A stretch of DNA of 64,000 nucleotides from Ligustrum vulgare (Eukaryota > Streptophyta > Magnoliopsida > Lamiales > Oleaceae). Of the stretch, positions 1 to 10,993 are shown piece after piece (the first letter of the stretch is position 1; the number at the start of each line of letters is the position of its first letter). Below the pieces are notes generated by a model that made no database searches, was not told the origin of the DNA, and saw only the letters and a list, made by a program, of their open reading frames with translations. The stretch lies in assembly GCA_963555705.1 (NCBI GenBank), contig OY743172.1, positions 67,042,602-67,106,601 of the forward strand. The letters are read 5' to 3'. The position numbers were made by a program, and so were the translations under genes.

Positions 1-885
1 AGTAAAAATAATACAAAATTATTTAAATTTCTCATAAAATTCCCTTTAAATCATAAGACGGAAGTATCAATCTTCAAATATGTAAAATCAGCTACAACCA
101 GTCGATAAATCTTCAAATCAGCTACAATAAGCTCGTAAACCCATCCACAGTTAAAAATGAACTAAATTTTGAGGTAATCTGCATGGCAACGCACCATAAA
201 TCCACAGGGCTCAATCATCAATAGTCCACAAAATTTATTGCGCATCATTCTAACAGCAAAATAATCTTCAAAATCGCAATCACGATATCATTTTCAAAAG
301 CATAATCCATGCGTTTATAAATTACAACATTTGTTGTAATATCATCTAATCGAATGCATATCATTCATCGTCCAAAACTTCGTCGAACTTAGGCATAATG
401 CAAATTCTTCCAAATAGCCAAATAGGTCAAACCATCAAATACTAAACACCCATTATGGGCCCAATGTCAAATCCAAAAAATCCAACCCAAAATCCTACTT
501 TCAGAAATCTGGGGGTTAAAATCAATGACTAAGAAACTTTGGGACCAATCTACAATTTTCGAATTCTGGACTATTCTGCACCAAATCCAGACATTCAAGG
601 ACCAACTTCAGCAGTTATACTGACAAGGTCCATTTTCATATAATTAAAACTACAGGGACCAGTTAAAAACAGATCCAAAACCCGTAGGGACCTATTCTTC
701 AATTTTCGAAAATTTGTTAATGAAAATATGACATCTTCATCCACCAATCGTTGCTGCAGTCTACAAAATATCAAAATTAACCATCGTCTCCAGCCTCAAA
801 TTTTTCATCTGCCACAGCCACCATTGGTATCGACCAATCATCGAAAAATTTATCAAACACATAGAAAGTTTCTTCTCATCCTCTC
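1..885. other. Left flank of element A, no gene seen
   Basis: AT-rich sequence without a convincing reading frame. The stretch around 480-720 has the phrasing of decayed long-LTR noncoding sequence, with recurring runs like 'gggacc' and 'aagttt', similar in style to the long LTRs further right (D and E). It ends with CTCTC (881-885), which is repeated at 18899-18903 as the target-site duplication of element A. The sequence at 18904 onward is therefore its original neighbour. I cannot assign it to a family. Confidence 0.4.
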
Positions 886-1649
886 TGTTGACGTCTAATT
901 TTGTCAACAAATAAAAGTGGTTGGATCTTTGTAGTTGATAAACGGATTATATATTTTTCTTTAATTTGTCTAAGTATGTAGCTCTCAAACAGGCTTGTAT
1001 ACGATTGTATTGAATTTCGTAATATTGCAAGAGATAAGAAAAGAAACAGATCGAAAGCGAACTGAGACCAAAGTTACGTAAATTCACGTCCAGTTCGATA
1101 CCGATCTGACAGCCAGGTCGAATCCACGAAATCAAACAACAAGAGTTCTGGGAGGTTTTTTCTATATCACCTGCCCTTTAATGAGCATTTACCACTTCTA
1201 TTTATAGTAGTTGAAGAATTAAAACATAATCATTACAACATATCACTTCTGCAGTATGTGACTGACAATGACTACTGAAATTTCTGACAACATGTCACAA
1301 ATGTTTTCACTGACATTTCACAAACAATCATAATTATTGACACATAATACGGCTGATTTGATGTATTAGAAGCGCCGCCAGCCTCACTATGCTTGGAATT
1401 CACCTCGGTCGACACAACCTCGGCATCGAGTCACCTCGTTCATGGCCATTCACTTCTCCTTCAAAGTTGAGGTCGGCTCCTAATTCACCTCGGCGCCTTA
1501 TAAGCTCGGTCAATGCAAATCATCTCTCCGTCAAAGTTGAGGTCGGTTATAAATTCACCTCGGAGCCAAATCGCCCCGGTCAAAATAAACTAGTTGTTAT
1601 CTTAAGTTGAGGTCAACATATTGAATCCACGTCAGCACGATAGACAACA
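886..1649 (-). repeat. Element A 3' LTR
   Basis: A 764-bp LTR matching 18064-18898. It lacks one 70-bp unit: the GTTGAGGTCGG-containing unit occurs twice here (about 1466 and 1536) and three times in the other LTR (18645, 18715, 18785). A TATA-like box on the minus strand (CTATTTATA at 1198-1206 on the plus strand) marks the likely U3/R promoter. The short frames inside the LTR are not genes. Confidence 0.93.
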
Positions 1650-1665
1650 ATTGTCCCCTCGAGAT
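1650..1665 (-). other. Element A polypurine tract
   Basis: On the minus strand this reads CTCGAGGGGACAAT directly against the 3' LTR. This is the expected position and purine-rich composition for the plus-strand primer of reverse transcription. Element C has a similar GAGGGAC tract. Confidence 0.75.
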
Positions 1666-1876
1666 CAGTCCAACAAAAACTTGGATGACGGATCTCGAAA
1701 TTTCCATTAGAACAGCCTTCCAATTGACGTCGCTTTTAATACGTTGACGGATTCAAATTGCCAGGTGTCGCTGTGTGAATGGTGCGTCAGATCTTGGATC
1801 AAGTGTCGCCGCCTTCATAATGACAACGCGTCTTGTCATTATGCCTAATAAATGGCCTCTCTCTCTCTCCTCCCCT

Positions 1877-1884
1877 TATAAATA
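1877..1884 (+). promoter_or_regulatory. TATA box of the antisense gene of element A
   Basis: TATAAATA lies about 230-300 bp upstream of the first candidate start codons of the plus-strand ORF. It sits outside the LTR and is followed by a C/T-rich, ATG-free leader. Element C has a TATAAAT in the same place relative to its antisense gene, which argues that this is a real promoter rather than chance. Confidence 0.6.
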
Positions 1885-2902
1885 GGGGCAATATTCTCAC
1901 AAGAAAGCTATTGATTCTCTGAAATCCTCTCTGCCAATATCAGATCGCTTATTTAGATGACCTGTAATTAACCTCGTTATCATATCCGATCTTCTATTTC
2001 TTTCGTCAGGTGAGGTCGTTTTGACATTTCTTTTCTGTTTTCTCTTGTTTTGAAGTCCCCCCTTTTTTTGTAACTGTCCAGTTCATTGTAAGTACTATAT
2101 AAGGATGAGCGATAGTAATAGTTTTGAGGAAAGTGGGGTGAGGTCGGAAAATAGGGGTAAAGAGGCCGAATTGTCTGTATCATGGGAAGAAAGTCAAGAA
2201 ACCCACTGCCTTTTTCAGAGCAAGGGGGTGATGATGAAATTCCACAGCCCATACCCTTAGCAATTGTACCCGAATCCCGTTCTCTCCTGGATAGTTCATT
2301 TCGGTACCCTTCCACAGCCACATTCCAGCGACCTGACCCTTGCACTAGCTACAGTTCGGATTTTTCTTGCAAGCATTTCCGATCTGAAGCCACTGAAAAT
2401 GAACTACAAATTTGGAAAAATAAATATAGAATCCCAGGATACGTACACTTTTTCCTTCCCGAAAGTTACGAACGAGCTGACCAGCCACCTAAAGGTTGTG
2501 TAGCCACTAACTTCCAAATTCTAGAGGCAGGCCTCAGGTTTCCTCTTCCATTCATCATAACTGACTTTCTTCGATCTTGGGGCGTCGCCCCCACTCAAAT
2601 TCACCCTAATGGTTGGAGGTATATCCTCGGGTTCATATCCCTTTACAATCGCTTGGGATACAATGACCCCTCAGTGGATGAATTCAATTTCGCATATCAG
2701 TTTCGGGCTGATGGCAAAAAATCATGGTGGTTTTATGCGATGCAGAGGTCAGTGTTCGGTGGTCGAAGATTGCTGATTGATCTTCCTGAATCAGTCCGCT
2801 CTTGGAAAGAAAAATGGTTCTTCGTAGGGGGAAATTGGATGAGCCCCTATCGTAGTGATGGAATCAGTTCAACCATTCCCGTTCTCTATAGGGATAAATT
2901 CA

Positions 2903-2970
2903 GTAAGTCTTCATGTCTAGGATATTTTCGAGCTGAATTGTTCTAATATTAATCATTTCGTTTTTTGCAG
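2903..2970 (+). other. Intron 1 of the element A antisense gene
   Basis: It starts GTAAGT and ends in a pyrimidine-rich tract plus TTTTTTGCAG. Removing it keeps the frame (phase 1 junction). The intron lies just after the PF04195-like domain, the same place as intron 1 of the element C gene (43007-43113). Confidence 0.7.
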
Positions 2971-3138
2971 AGGTGAGAGAGGCAGATTTGGATTCTCAAG
3001 CCATTGAAAGGATTATCCATCTAACCGACCAACCTGATCACTTCAGATCGGTAAAAGAGCTTTTGACTGAAGAACGGTTGTTTGAATCAACTCTTACTTT
3101 TGTTGATCCATCTGATTATTACCCTCCACTTCTGAAAT

Positions 3139-3230
3139 GTAAATCTCAGATCATTACACTACAGTTTAATGCCCTGTATTCTTGAGGTGTATACTAAGGA
3201 TATTTTCTTCTGTGTAACTTCTTATGTCAG
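3139..3230 (+). other. Intron 2 of the element A antisense gene
   Basis: A GTAAAT donor and a CTTATGTCAG acceptor join the frames on either side. Without splicing the frame hits a stop near 3183. This parallels intron 2 of the element C gene (43249-43326). Confidence 0.6.
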
Positions 3231-4041
3231 CCCGCAAAAGTAGAAAGAAAATGGAGTCAATGAAGGCAAAGAAGCTTGCAAACGCCAAGGCTGAGGCTCG
3301 CAAGAGGGTAGCCCATAAAGAGACTTCTAAGGCCTCGTCTCCTCCCAAAGAGCGTCCAATTGACCCACCTCTTCCAAAGAAATCCAAACGGGCTGAGGTC
3401 ATCAAAGAAAAAATTGACATTCCAATCCCACCACCTCAAACTTCTGGGGACCAAGCTGGGTCTTCTCAATCTGCCCTGTAGGGAGGCTCGTATCTGGGAG
3501 TGCATCCTGTAAGAGCTGAACTGGCAAGCTCTCTAAAAGGATCTCGCCCCAAAATTTACAGAGAGTTTGTGTCAGCAGCCAACTTAACTCCTATGGGCTT
3601 AATGAAAGTTCCCCTGCAGACCAAGGTGGCTATGGACGTTCCGGCCAAGACCTGGACACCTCGTCAAGAGAAACTCAGCAAAGATATGCCCTTGGATGAC
3701 CTTTTAGCGATCGGCACTGCACATGTTTGTCAAGCTTTGAATTATCTTTGCCGAGCTCAATCCAGATTAAGCGAGGCGGCTTCAGACACCAGAAAGTTCA
3801 AGAGGCTTGCCGACGATGCCAAGAACATGTTTGAGGAAGAAGTGAAAGCCAGACGTGAGGCAGAGGCCAAATTGAAGGAGGCCCTTGACGAAGTGGCCAA
3901 ACTTAAGGAGACGAACCTTGAGCTGTCCAAGTTTAAGGAAGAAGTGCTCCCCCTAAGGGAGGAGGTGTCCTCTCTGAAGAATAGTGTGCCCTACTGCAGG
4001 TCTCAAAAGAAAAACTTTTAAAGGAATTGGACGAGGCCCAT

Positions 4042-4921
4042 TGATGTGATCCAGACCACGGATACAAGCCCGCACAAAGATCCGTTGAAGATCAAAGGAG
4101 GACCGATGACTCGATTGCAAACCAAGAGGGCCAAGGAAGCAATGGACAAGTTAGTTCAAGAAACAATGGCCAAAACAATGTTCGTGTCATCAAAAGAAAC
4201 AAGTTCCATGTTGGGGCCGAGCCAAAACGATGAGTGGATCAACCTTATTCATTGCGTCGAAGAAAGTGGTGAAATTTCAATGTTACGGCCGTAACATACA
4301 AATCCTCACGGCCGTAACCAACTTTCTGCTGAAATTGATTTTGCGAGACATAAACAATCACGGCCGTAAAGATTGAGTATCACGGCCGTAAAGATTAATA
4401 TCACGGCCGTAAAGGAGTTGCTGCTTAAAATTGGAATTGTACGTTTTTGGACTTACGGCCGTAAGAGTGAATCAGAAGCAAGGTTACGGCCGTAAGAAAA
4501 TCAGTCACGGCCGTAATTCACCATACGCGTAAATTAGGGTTTTTAATTATTTCCTTAATTTTAGTTATTTGTTTCCTTGTTTAATTATAACTCTTAAACC
4601 TAGTTTTGACCCTATTTATAGGGATGTAATTTTCATTATTCATTACACAACTTTGATAATATTAATTGAGAGGCTATTTGCTTTCACAACCTTTATTCTT
4701 TATTGAATAAAATCCGAACTTGCGAGTTAATCTTGTTTGTTCAAATCTCGGTGAGAATTATTATTGTTTGTGATCAAGAGGTCAATATATCTCAGTGATT
4801 GTATTGGTTTCTTGGTTCAATTAATTTTAATTGGATCCATAAATCGAGGTTCTTGGCGTTCTTGGGTCGATTCCAATAATTTGTGGGTTGCGTAGCTACA
4901 ATTGCTACGTGGTTTGCACCA
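4042..4921 (+). repeat. Element B 5' LTR
   Basis: An 880-bp LTR, matching 10094-10993. Its first 250 bp repeat the coding tail of pol. The next part holds an array of the palindrome TTACGGCCGTAA. A TATA-like TATTTATAG at 4613-4621 is followed by a pyrimidine/A-rich region and the motif TTGAATAAAA, a plausible polyadenylation signal. Confidence 0.92.
4276..4530. repeat. Array of ACGGCCGT palindromes in the element B LTR
   Basis: Eight copies of ACGGCCGT, mostly inside CACGGCCGTAA or TTACGGCCGTAA, occur at irregular 15-60 bp spacing. The 3' LTR has the same set (10330-10590) with one copy mutated to ACAGCCGT and one extra copy from a 20-bp insertion. Confidence 0.85.
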
Positions 4922-4923
4922 TC

Positions 4924-4935
4924 TGGTATCAGAGC
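4924..4935 (+). other. Element B primer-binding site
   Basis: TGGTATCAGAGC begins 2 nt after the LTR. It is complementary to the 3' end of plant initiator methionine tRNA, the usual primer of chromoviruses and copia elements. Confidence 0.9.
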
Positions 4936-5499
4936 TTAGGCTCCAAAAATCAAGGTTATATCTTGTTTTTGTTTTCTTGAGTTTCTTATTCTTGTTTTTC
5001 GTGTTCTTCCAGCGTTGAGTTTTTAATCCAGAAAAGTGTCACAAAAAAATTCAATAGTCGTTATTTCCTTCGTTTGTTATCCAAATTAAATTTCGTTTGT
5101 TGCGCCTTTCTCGTAGTTGAATTTTCGAGAATATATATATATATATATAAAAAAACGAAAATTTCAGTTCCAGAAAAATAGTTGATATTTGATTTCAAGA
5201 AATACTTTCTTGAAGCAATCTTTAGTTTCCATGAAAAGTGTCAAGTCCCTTATAGAGTCAAATTCAATTCTCTAAAGGTCTTCTTTGAGTTTTCCAACAA
5301 ATTCATTACTTCTCACTCATATTCGATTTGAAGCAATCGGGTTTAAACTTATTTGAGTTTGGATTCGTTCTTTGAAGCAATTGGGGTGAAAGCTATTGAG
5401 TGGAAAAAGGCAGAGAGGTGAGATCAGTAGAGGGTAAAAGCCAAATTTGAGTGATACACGAGCGAAATACACGTGAGGCACAAAACATTTAGTTTTAGG
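4936..5499 (+). other. Element B untranslated leader
   Basis: AT-rich leader between the PBS and the gag start at 5500. It includes a short (AT)n run near 5132-5148. No coding potential is seen. Confidence 0.7.
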
Positions 5500-6293
5500 A
5501 TGTCTGAACATTCTTCTACTACAAAGAACAACGATCGACCCAACATGACGGAAGAGATGGTACAACGGTTTGAGCGGTTGTTTGGAGATGTGTTAGGTAG
5601 GTTAGAAAGGCTTGAGCAACCTCGAGAAGTGCCTAATGCCCGTAGGCAAGGTGGGCAAGGTCGTAGAGTAGAGGGGGTTGATGAGAATGAAGAAGGTAGT
5701 GATTTTGACGATGGGCAATTGTTGATAGAGTGGTTAGGCATGGAAGAAGGGATAGAGATCTTGGTGGCGATAGAATGGATGGTAGTATGAGCAACATCAA
5801 AATGACAATTCCGTCATTCAAGGGTAGGAGTGATCCGGAAGCATACTTAGAATGGGAGAAGAAGATGGAATTAATTTTTAATTGCTACACTTATTCGGAA
5901 GAAAAAAAGGTTAAAGTAGCTGTACTTGAGTTCTCCGATTACGCTATTAATTGGTGGGATCAATTGGTGACTTCTAGGAGGAGGAATCGCGAGAGGCCCG
6001 TTAGTACTTGGGATGAATTGAAAGCTATCATGAGAAAGAGGTTCGTTCCTAGTCATTACCATCGGGAGCTGCATCAAAAATTACAAAGTCTCTACCAAGG
6101 ATCAAAGAGTGTGGAGGATTATCATAAGGAGATGGAGATGTTGATGATTAGAGCCAATGTAGAAGAAGATAGGGAGGCTACGATGGCTCGATTTTTGAAT
6201 GGGTTGAATAGGGATATAACTAATGTGGTTGAATTGCAACATTATTTGGAGATGGAAGATATGTTGCACATGGCTATAAAGGTGGAGAAGTAA
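5500..6293 (+). pseudogene. gag: Element B gag (frameshift plus nonsense codon)
   Basis: The likely start is ATG 5500 (MSEHSSTTKNN). The first frame runs to 5790, while the capsid-like part continues in another frame from about 5730 (Retrotrans_gag type: IPSFKGRSDPEAYLEWEKK, WDELKAIMRKRFVP), so a frameshift lies near 5715-5745. A TAA at 6291-6293 stops the frame, but the same frame continues directly into the nucleocapsid and pol, so this looks like a simple nonsense mutation. Gag packages the element RNA into virus-like particles in the cytoplasm. Confidence 0.85.
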
Positions 6294-9200
6294 ATAAAGA
6301 AAAAGGGAACAGCAAGGTATCAATCTGGCTCTAATTCCTCTTGGAAGCCGAAGTGGGATAGTAAAGGGGATGGGACTGTTTCTAAAGGAAAGTTTGAAGC
6401 ACCAAAAGGGAAGTTTGAGGCACCAAAAGGGAAGGAGGAACAAGCTAGTAAATTCGTACCTAAAGGGGAACCTCAACCATCTAGGAGTAGAGACATTGAA
6501 TGCTTCAAATGCTTAGGGAGAGGACATGTGGCATCTCAACGTCCTAATAGGCGAGTGATACTTGTGAGGAAGGATGGAGCCATGGAGAGTGATAGTGAAG
6601 AAGAGGATTATAGCGATATGCCGGCATTGGAGGAAGTATGTGATGATGAGGATGTGTTATCCGGGGAGCATGGCGAGTTATTGGTGGCAAGGCGAGCTCT
6701 TAGTGCTCAAATCAACACGGATGATTTGGAACAACAACGGGAGAACATATTCCATACACGATGTCGCATAAATAACAAGGTATGTAGTATGATTATTGAT
6801 GGTGGTAGTTGCACTAACGTCGCTAGTACTATACTTGTTGAAAAATTAGGATTACCTTTGTTAAAACATCCTAAACCTTATAGGCTTCAATGGTTAAATG
6901 ATAGTGGAGAAATTAAGGTGAATAGGAGGGTGTTGGTGAATTTTTCTATTGGTAGCTATGTGGATGAAGTTATGTGCGATGTGGTACCTATGCATGCCGG
7001 GCACATTTTGTTGGGTAGGCCTTGGCAATATGATAGGAAGGTCACGCATGATGGGTATAAAAATAGGTATAGCTTTACCAAAGGGGGAAAAACCATTACA
7101 CTTGCACCATTGACACCATCACAAGTGTATGAAGATCAAATAAAACTGAAAAATGATGAAGAAAAAAGAGTGAAGGAAAATGAGAGAAAGAGAGTTGAGG
7201 CCACGACCTCAGAAAAAGGAGAGGAAAAGAGAGTTGGAGCCACGACTCCAGAAAAAGGAGAGGCGAGAGAAAAAAGGAGTGTTGGGGTACATACCTCAGA
7301 AAAAGGAGAGGGAGCGAAGAGTGCCAGAAAAGAAAGAAAAATGAGTTTCTACGCAAAAAGGAGTGAAATCAAAAAGACATTCATGGAAGAACGACCGATG
7401 GTCCTTCTGCTGTACAAGGAATCATTCCTTGCATTTGATGAAATTAACAAATCCCTCCCTAGTTTGGCTATTTCTTTATTGCAGGAATTCGAGGATGTGT
7501 TTCCAGATGACATACCTAGTGGGTTACCACCCATTCGAGGTATTGAACATCAAATTGATTTTATACCTGGAGCAGTCATTCCAAACCGTCCAGCTTATAG
7601 GAGTAATCCTGAGGAGACAAAGGAGCTTCAAAGGCAAGTGGAGGAATTAATGAGTAAGGGGTACATAAGGGAAAGCATGAGCCCATGTGCCGTACCCGTG
7701 TTACTTGTGCCGAAGAAGGACGGGACGTGGAGAATGTGTGTTGATTGTAGAGCCATCAACAACATAACGGTAAAGTATCGTCATCCTATCCCTAGGTTAG
7801 ATGATATGTTGGATGAATTGCATGGCTCTAGCATATTTAGTAAAATTGACCTTAAGAGTGGTTATCATCAAATTCGAATGAAAGAAGGAGATGAGTGGAA
7901 AACTGCATTTAAAACTAAGTATGGCCTGTATGAATGGTTAGTAATGCCTTTTGGACTTACTAATGCACCTAGCACATTTATGCGTTTAATGAATCATGTT
8001 TTACGTGCATTTATAGGTAAATTCGTTGTAGTTTACTTCGATGATATCTTGATATATAGTAAAACTTTGAATGAGCATGTGGAGCATGTTAGGTGTGTGC
8101 TTGTGGTTTTAAGACAAGAGCAACTTTTTGCTAATTTTAAAAAGTGTGATTTTTGCATGGAAAAAGTTGTGTTTCTTGGTTATGTGGTTAGTGCTAAAGG
8201 GATAGAAGTAGATGAAGAGAAAGTCAAAGCTATTAAAGAGTGGCCAACACCTAAAAGCATAACTGAGGTTAGGAGTTTTCATGGCTTGGCTAGTTTTTAT
8301 AGGCGTTTTGTTAAAAATTTTAGCACGATTGCTGCACCACTCACAGAAATTGTCAAAAAGAGTGTAGGGTTTAAATGGGGTGTAGAACAGGAGCATGCAT
8401 TTGATACTATCAGAAATATGTTATGTGAAGCACCGGTTTTATCACTTCCTAACTTTGACAAGGCTTTTGAGATTGAATGTGATGCCTCAGGGCTAGGCAT
8501 TGGAGCTGTTTTAATGCAGGATCAAAGGCCAATCGCCTATTTTAGTGAAAAACTAAAAGGGGCTGCACTTAATTATCCCACATACGACAAGGAGTTATAC
8601 TCACTTGTGCGCGCTTTGGAAACATGGCAACATTACTTGTGGCCACGGGAGTTCGTGATACACACTGATCATGAATCCTTGAAGCATTTGAGGAGACAAG
8701 CTAAGCTGAGTAAGAGACATGCAAGGTGGGTAGAGTTCATCGAAACATTTCCCTATGTCATCCGGTACAAACAAGGTAAGGAAAATGTGGTGGCAGATGC
8801 ATTGTCTCGAAGGTATGTTCTGTTAAATTCTTTAAACTCTAAATTGCTTGGATTTGAATACATTAAGGGCATGTATGCTAATGACCTGGACTTTTCTAAT
8901 ATTTATGAATCATGTGGTAAGGGGGCTGTGGATAGGTTCTTTAAACATGATGATTATTTATTTCGAGAAAATAAATTGTGTGTTCCTAGGTGTACAATGA
9001 GAGAGTTACTTGTGAGAGAGGCCCATAGTGGAGGCTTAATGGGTCATTTTGGGGTTAAAAAGACCATTGAAATCCTAAGTGAACATTTCTATTGGCCTAA
9101 AATGAAAATTGATGTGGCTCGGGTTTGTTATAGATGCATTACTTGTAAAAAGGCTAAATCTAGGATTAAACCCCATGGATTATATATGCCTTTACCCGTC

Positions 9201-10346
9201 CCTAGTGAACCTTGGGTCGATATCTCTATGGATTTTGTTTTAGGATTGCCTAGGACTAAGAAGGGTCAAGATTCGATTTTTGTGGTAGTAGATCACTTTA
9301 GTAAAATGACACATTTCATACCATGCCACAAAACTGACGATGCTACAAACATAGCTGAAATTTTCTTTAGGGAAGTCGTGCGCTTACATGGGGTGCCTAA
9401 AAGTATTGTCTCGGATAGGGATGTTAAATTCCTTAGTCATTTTTGGAGAGTCTTGTGGAACAAATTAGGAACAAAACTACTTTTCTCTACAACTTGTCAC
9501 CCACAGACCGATGGACAAACCGAGGTAGTAAATAGGACAATGATTCAATTGTTGCGCACGATAATCAATAAAAATCTGAAAAATTGGGAAGAGTGTTTAC
9601 CATTTATTGAATTTGCATATAATAGGGCTATACATTCTACTACTTCTTATTCACCATTTGAAATTGTTTATGGTTTTAATCCGCTAACACCATTGGATTT
9701 AATCCCTTTACCTGTGAATGAACGTAGTAGTTTAGATGGCAAGAAAAAGGCTGAGATGGTTAAAGCACTCCACGACAAGGTGAGGTTGGCGATTGAAAAG
9801 AAAAATGAACATTATACTTCGCAGGCTAACAAAGGAAGAAAAGGCGTCATTTTTGAACCCGGTGATTGGGTTTGGGTACATTTGAGAAAAGATCTGTTTC
9901 CAGAACAACGCAAGTCAAAGTTACAACCGCGAGGGGATGGTCCATTCCAAGTGATTGAAAGGATCAACAACAATGCCTATAAACTCGATCTTCCTGGTGA
10001 GTATAATGGTTCGGCTTCATTTAATGTTTCTGACCTATCTCCGTTTGATGCAGGTACAGATTCGAGGTCGAATCCTTTCGAAGAGGGAGGGAATGATGTG
10101 ATCCAGACCACGGATACAAGCCCGCACAAAGATCCGTTGAAGATCAAAGGAGGACCGATGACTCGATTGCAAACCAAGAGGGCCAAGGAAGCAATGGACA
10201 AGTTATTTCAAGAAACAATGGCCAAAACAATGTTCGTGTCATCAAAAGAAACAAGTTCCATGTTGGGGCCGAACCAAAACGATGAGTGGATCAACCTTAT
10301 TCATTGCGTCGAAGAAAGTGGTGAAATTTCAATGTTACAGCCGTAA
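6294..10346 (+). CDS. pol: Element B pol polyprotein (nucleocapsid, protease, RT, RNase H, integrase) ending inside the 3' LTR
   Basis: Continuous frame after the gag stop. In order: zinc knuckle [13 protein letters not shown] with the final Cys replaced by Arg (near 6510-6545); protease with [10 protein letters not shown] (about 6793); reverse transcriptase with the YFDD active site (about 8035) and PFGLTNAP; RNase H with ECDASG (about 8476) and HTDHESL; integrase with an HHCC zinc finger (about 9030-9150) and a D-D-E core including MDFV, SDRD and QTEVVNR; and a GPF module (about 9935). The last 84 residues (from 10094) are encoded by the LTR. No stop interrupts 6294-10346, so the enzyme domains look intact although gag is broken. 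The first ATG in this stretch is 6528, but the natural product would be a gag-pol fusion. Confidence 0.93.
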   Translation: MKKKGTARYQSGSNSSWKPKWDSKGDGTVSKGKFEAPKGKFEAPKGKEEQASKFVPKGEPQPSRSRDIECFKCLGRGHVASQRPNRRVILVRKDGAMESDSEEEDYSDMPALEEVCDDEDVLSGEHGELLVARRALSAQINTDDLEQQRENIFHTRCRINNKVCSMIIDGGSCTNVASTILVEKLGLPLLKHPKPYRLQWLNDSGEIKVNRRVLVNFSIGSYVDEVMCDVVPMHAGHILLGRPWQYDRKVTHDGYKNRYSFTKGGKTITLAPLTPSQVYEDQIKLKNDEEKRVKENERKRVEATTSEKGEEKRVGATTPEKGEAREKRSVGVHTSEKGEGAKSARKERKMSFYAKRSEIKKTFMEERPMVLLLYKESFLAFDEINKSLPSLAISLLQEFEDVFPDDIPSGLPPIRGIEHQIDFIPGAVIPNRPAYRSNPEETKELQRQVEELMSKGYIRESMSPCAVPVLLVPKKDGTWRMCVDCRAINNITVKYRHPIPRLDDMLDELHGSSIFSKIDLKSGYHQIRMKEGDEWKTAFKTKYGLYEWLVMPFGLTNAPSTFMRLMNHVLRAFIGKFVVVYFDDILIYSKTLNEHVEHVRCVLVVLRQEQLFANFKKCDFCMEKVVFLGYVVSAKGIEVDEEKVKAIKEWPTPKSITEVRSFHGLASFYRRFVKNFSTIAAPLTEIVKKSVGFKWGVEQEHAFDTIRNMLCEAPVLSLPNFDKAFEIECDASGLGIGAVLMQDQRPIAYFSEKLKGAALNYPTYDKELYSLVRALETWQHYLWPREFVIHTDHESLKHLRRQAKLSKRHARWVEFIETFPYVIRYKQGKENVVADALSRRYVLLNSLNSKLLGFEYIKGMYANDLDFSNIYESCGKGAVDRFFKHDDYLFRENKLCVPRCTMRELLVREAHSGGLMGHFGVKKTIEILSEHFYWPKMKIDVARVCYRCITCKKAKSRIKPHGLYMPLPVPSEPWVDISMDFVLGLPRTKKGQDSIFVVVDHFSKMTHFIPCHKTDDATNIAEIFFREVVRLHGVPKSIVSDRDVKFLSHFWRVLWNKLGTKLLFSTTCHPQTDGQTEVVNRTMIQLLRTIINKNLKNWEECLPFIEFAYNRAIHSTTSYSPFEIVYGFNPLTPLDLIPLPVNERSSLDGKKKAEMVKALHDKVRLAIEKKNEHYTSQANKGRKGVIFEPGDWVWVHLRKDLFPEQRKSKLQPRGDGPFQVIERINNNAYKLDLPGEYNGSASFNVSDLSPFDAGTDSRSNPFEEGGNDVIQTTDTSPHKDPLKIKGGPMTRLQTKRAKEAMDKLFQETMAKTMFVSSKETSSMLGPNQNDEWINLIHCVEESGEISMLQP
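10080..10093 (+). other. Element B polypurine tract
   Basis: GAAGAGGGAGGGAA directly precedes the 3' LTR. It is also coding (the EEGGN segment of pol). Confidence 0.85.
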
Positions 10347-10993
10347 CATACAAATCCTCACGGCCGTAACCAACTTTCTGCTGAAATTGATTTTGCGAGA
10401 CATAAACAATCACGGCCGTAAAGATTGAGTATCACGGCCGTAAAGATTAATATCACGGCCGTAAAGGAGTTGCTACTTAAAATTGGAATTGTACGTTTTT
10501 CGACTTACGGCCGTAAGTCATATGTCACGGCCGTAAGAGTGAATCAGAAGCAAGGTTACGGCCGTAAGAAAATCAGTCACGGCCGTAATTCACCATACGC
10601 GTAAATTAGGGTTTTTAATTATTTCCTTAATTTTAGTTATTTGTTTCCTTGTTTAATTATAACTCTTAAACCTAGTTTTGACCCTATTTATAGGGATGTA
10701 ATTTTCATTATTCATTACACAACTTTGATAATATTAATTGAGAGGCTATTTGCTTTCAGTACCTTTATTCTTTATTGAATAAAATCCGAACTTGCGAGTT
10801 AATCTTGTTTGTTCAAATCTCGGTGAGAATTATTATTATTTGTGATCAAGAGGTCAATATATCCCAGTGATTGTATTGGTTTCTTGGTTCAATTAATTTT
10901 AATTGGATCCATAAATCGAGGTTCTTGGCGTTCTTGGGTCGATTCCAATAATTTGTGGGTTGTGTAGCTACAATTGCTACGTGGTTTGCATCA
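10094..10993 (+). repeat. Element B 3' LTR
   Basis: A 900-bp LTR, 20 bp longer than the 5' copy because of one extra palindrome-bearing unit near 10517. The pol frame ends at 10346 inside it. Confidence 0.92.

Larger units (their letters stand above)
2182..4041 (+). pseudogene. Element A antisense ORF, 5' part (PF04195-like domain), interrupted by element B
   Basis: Exon 1 (2182-2902) encodes a domain resembling the putative gypsy-type transposon family PF04195, with motifs such as GLRFPLPFI, FLRSWGVAP and WFFVGGNW. A GT...AG intron (2903-2970, 68 bp) joins in phase to exon 2 (2971-3138). A second intron (3139-3230) joins to exon 3, a lysine-rich segment (KSKRAEVIKEK) followed by a charged coiled-coil region. 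Damage: an in-frame TAG at 3479-3481 interrupts exon 3, a frame change precedes the stop near 4018, and element B entered at 4041. An alternative ATG at 2106 lies in another frame, so the true N-terminus is uncertain. The frame resumes after B at 10994. The protein of element C is the intact homologue. Confidence 0.8.
4042..10993 (+). mobile_element. Element B: chromovirus-like Ty3/gypsy retrotransposon inserted in element A
   Basis: LTRs 4042-4921 and 10094-10993 have inverted termini TGATG...CATCA/CACCA and are flanked by the target duplication CCCAT (4037-4041 and 10994-10998). A PBS TGGTATCAGAGC (initiator-Met tRNA type) follows the 5' LTR and a purine tract precedes the 3' LTR. One long frame carries gag, protease, RT, RNase H and integrase with a GPF module. 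The pol frame continues about 250 nt into the 3' LTR, a trait known from CRM-type chromoviruses; I did not recognise a classical chromodomain. LTRs differ at roughly 11 sites plus a 20-bp indel. A frameshift and a nonsense codon in gag make this copy defective. Confidence 0.92.

Noticed and set aside
947..1135. 62-codon minus-strand frame repeated at 17990-18313
   Set aside because: Both copies are LTR sequence of element A; repetition reflects LTR identity, not a conserved gene.
4046..4294. 82-codon frame in the element B 5' LTR
   Set aside because: It is the LTR copy of the pol tail; without upstream pol it is not an independent gene.
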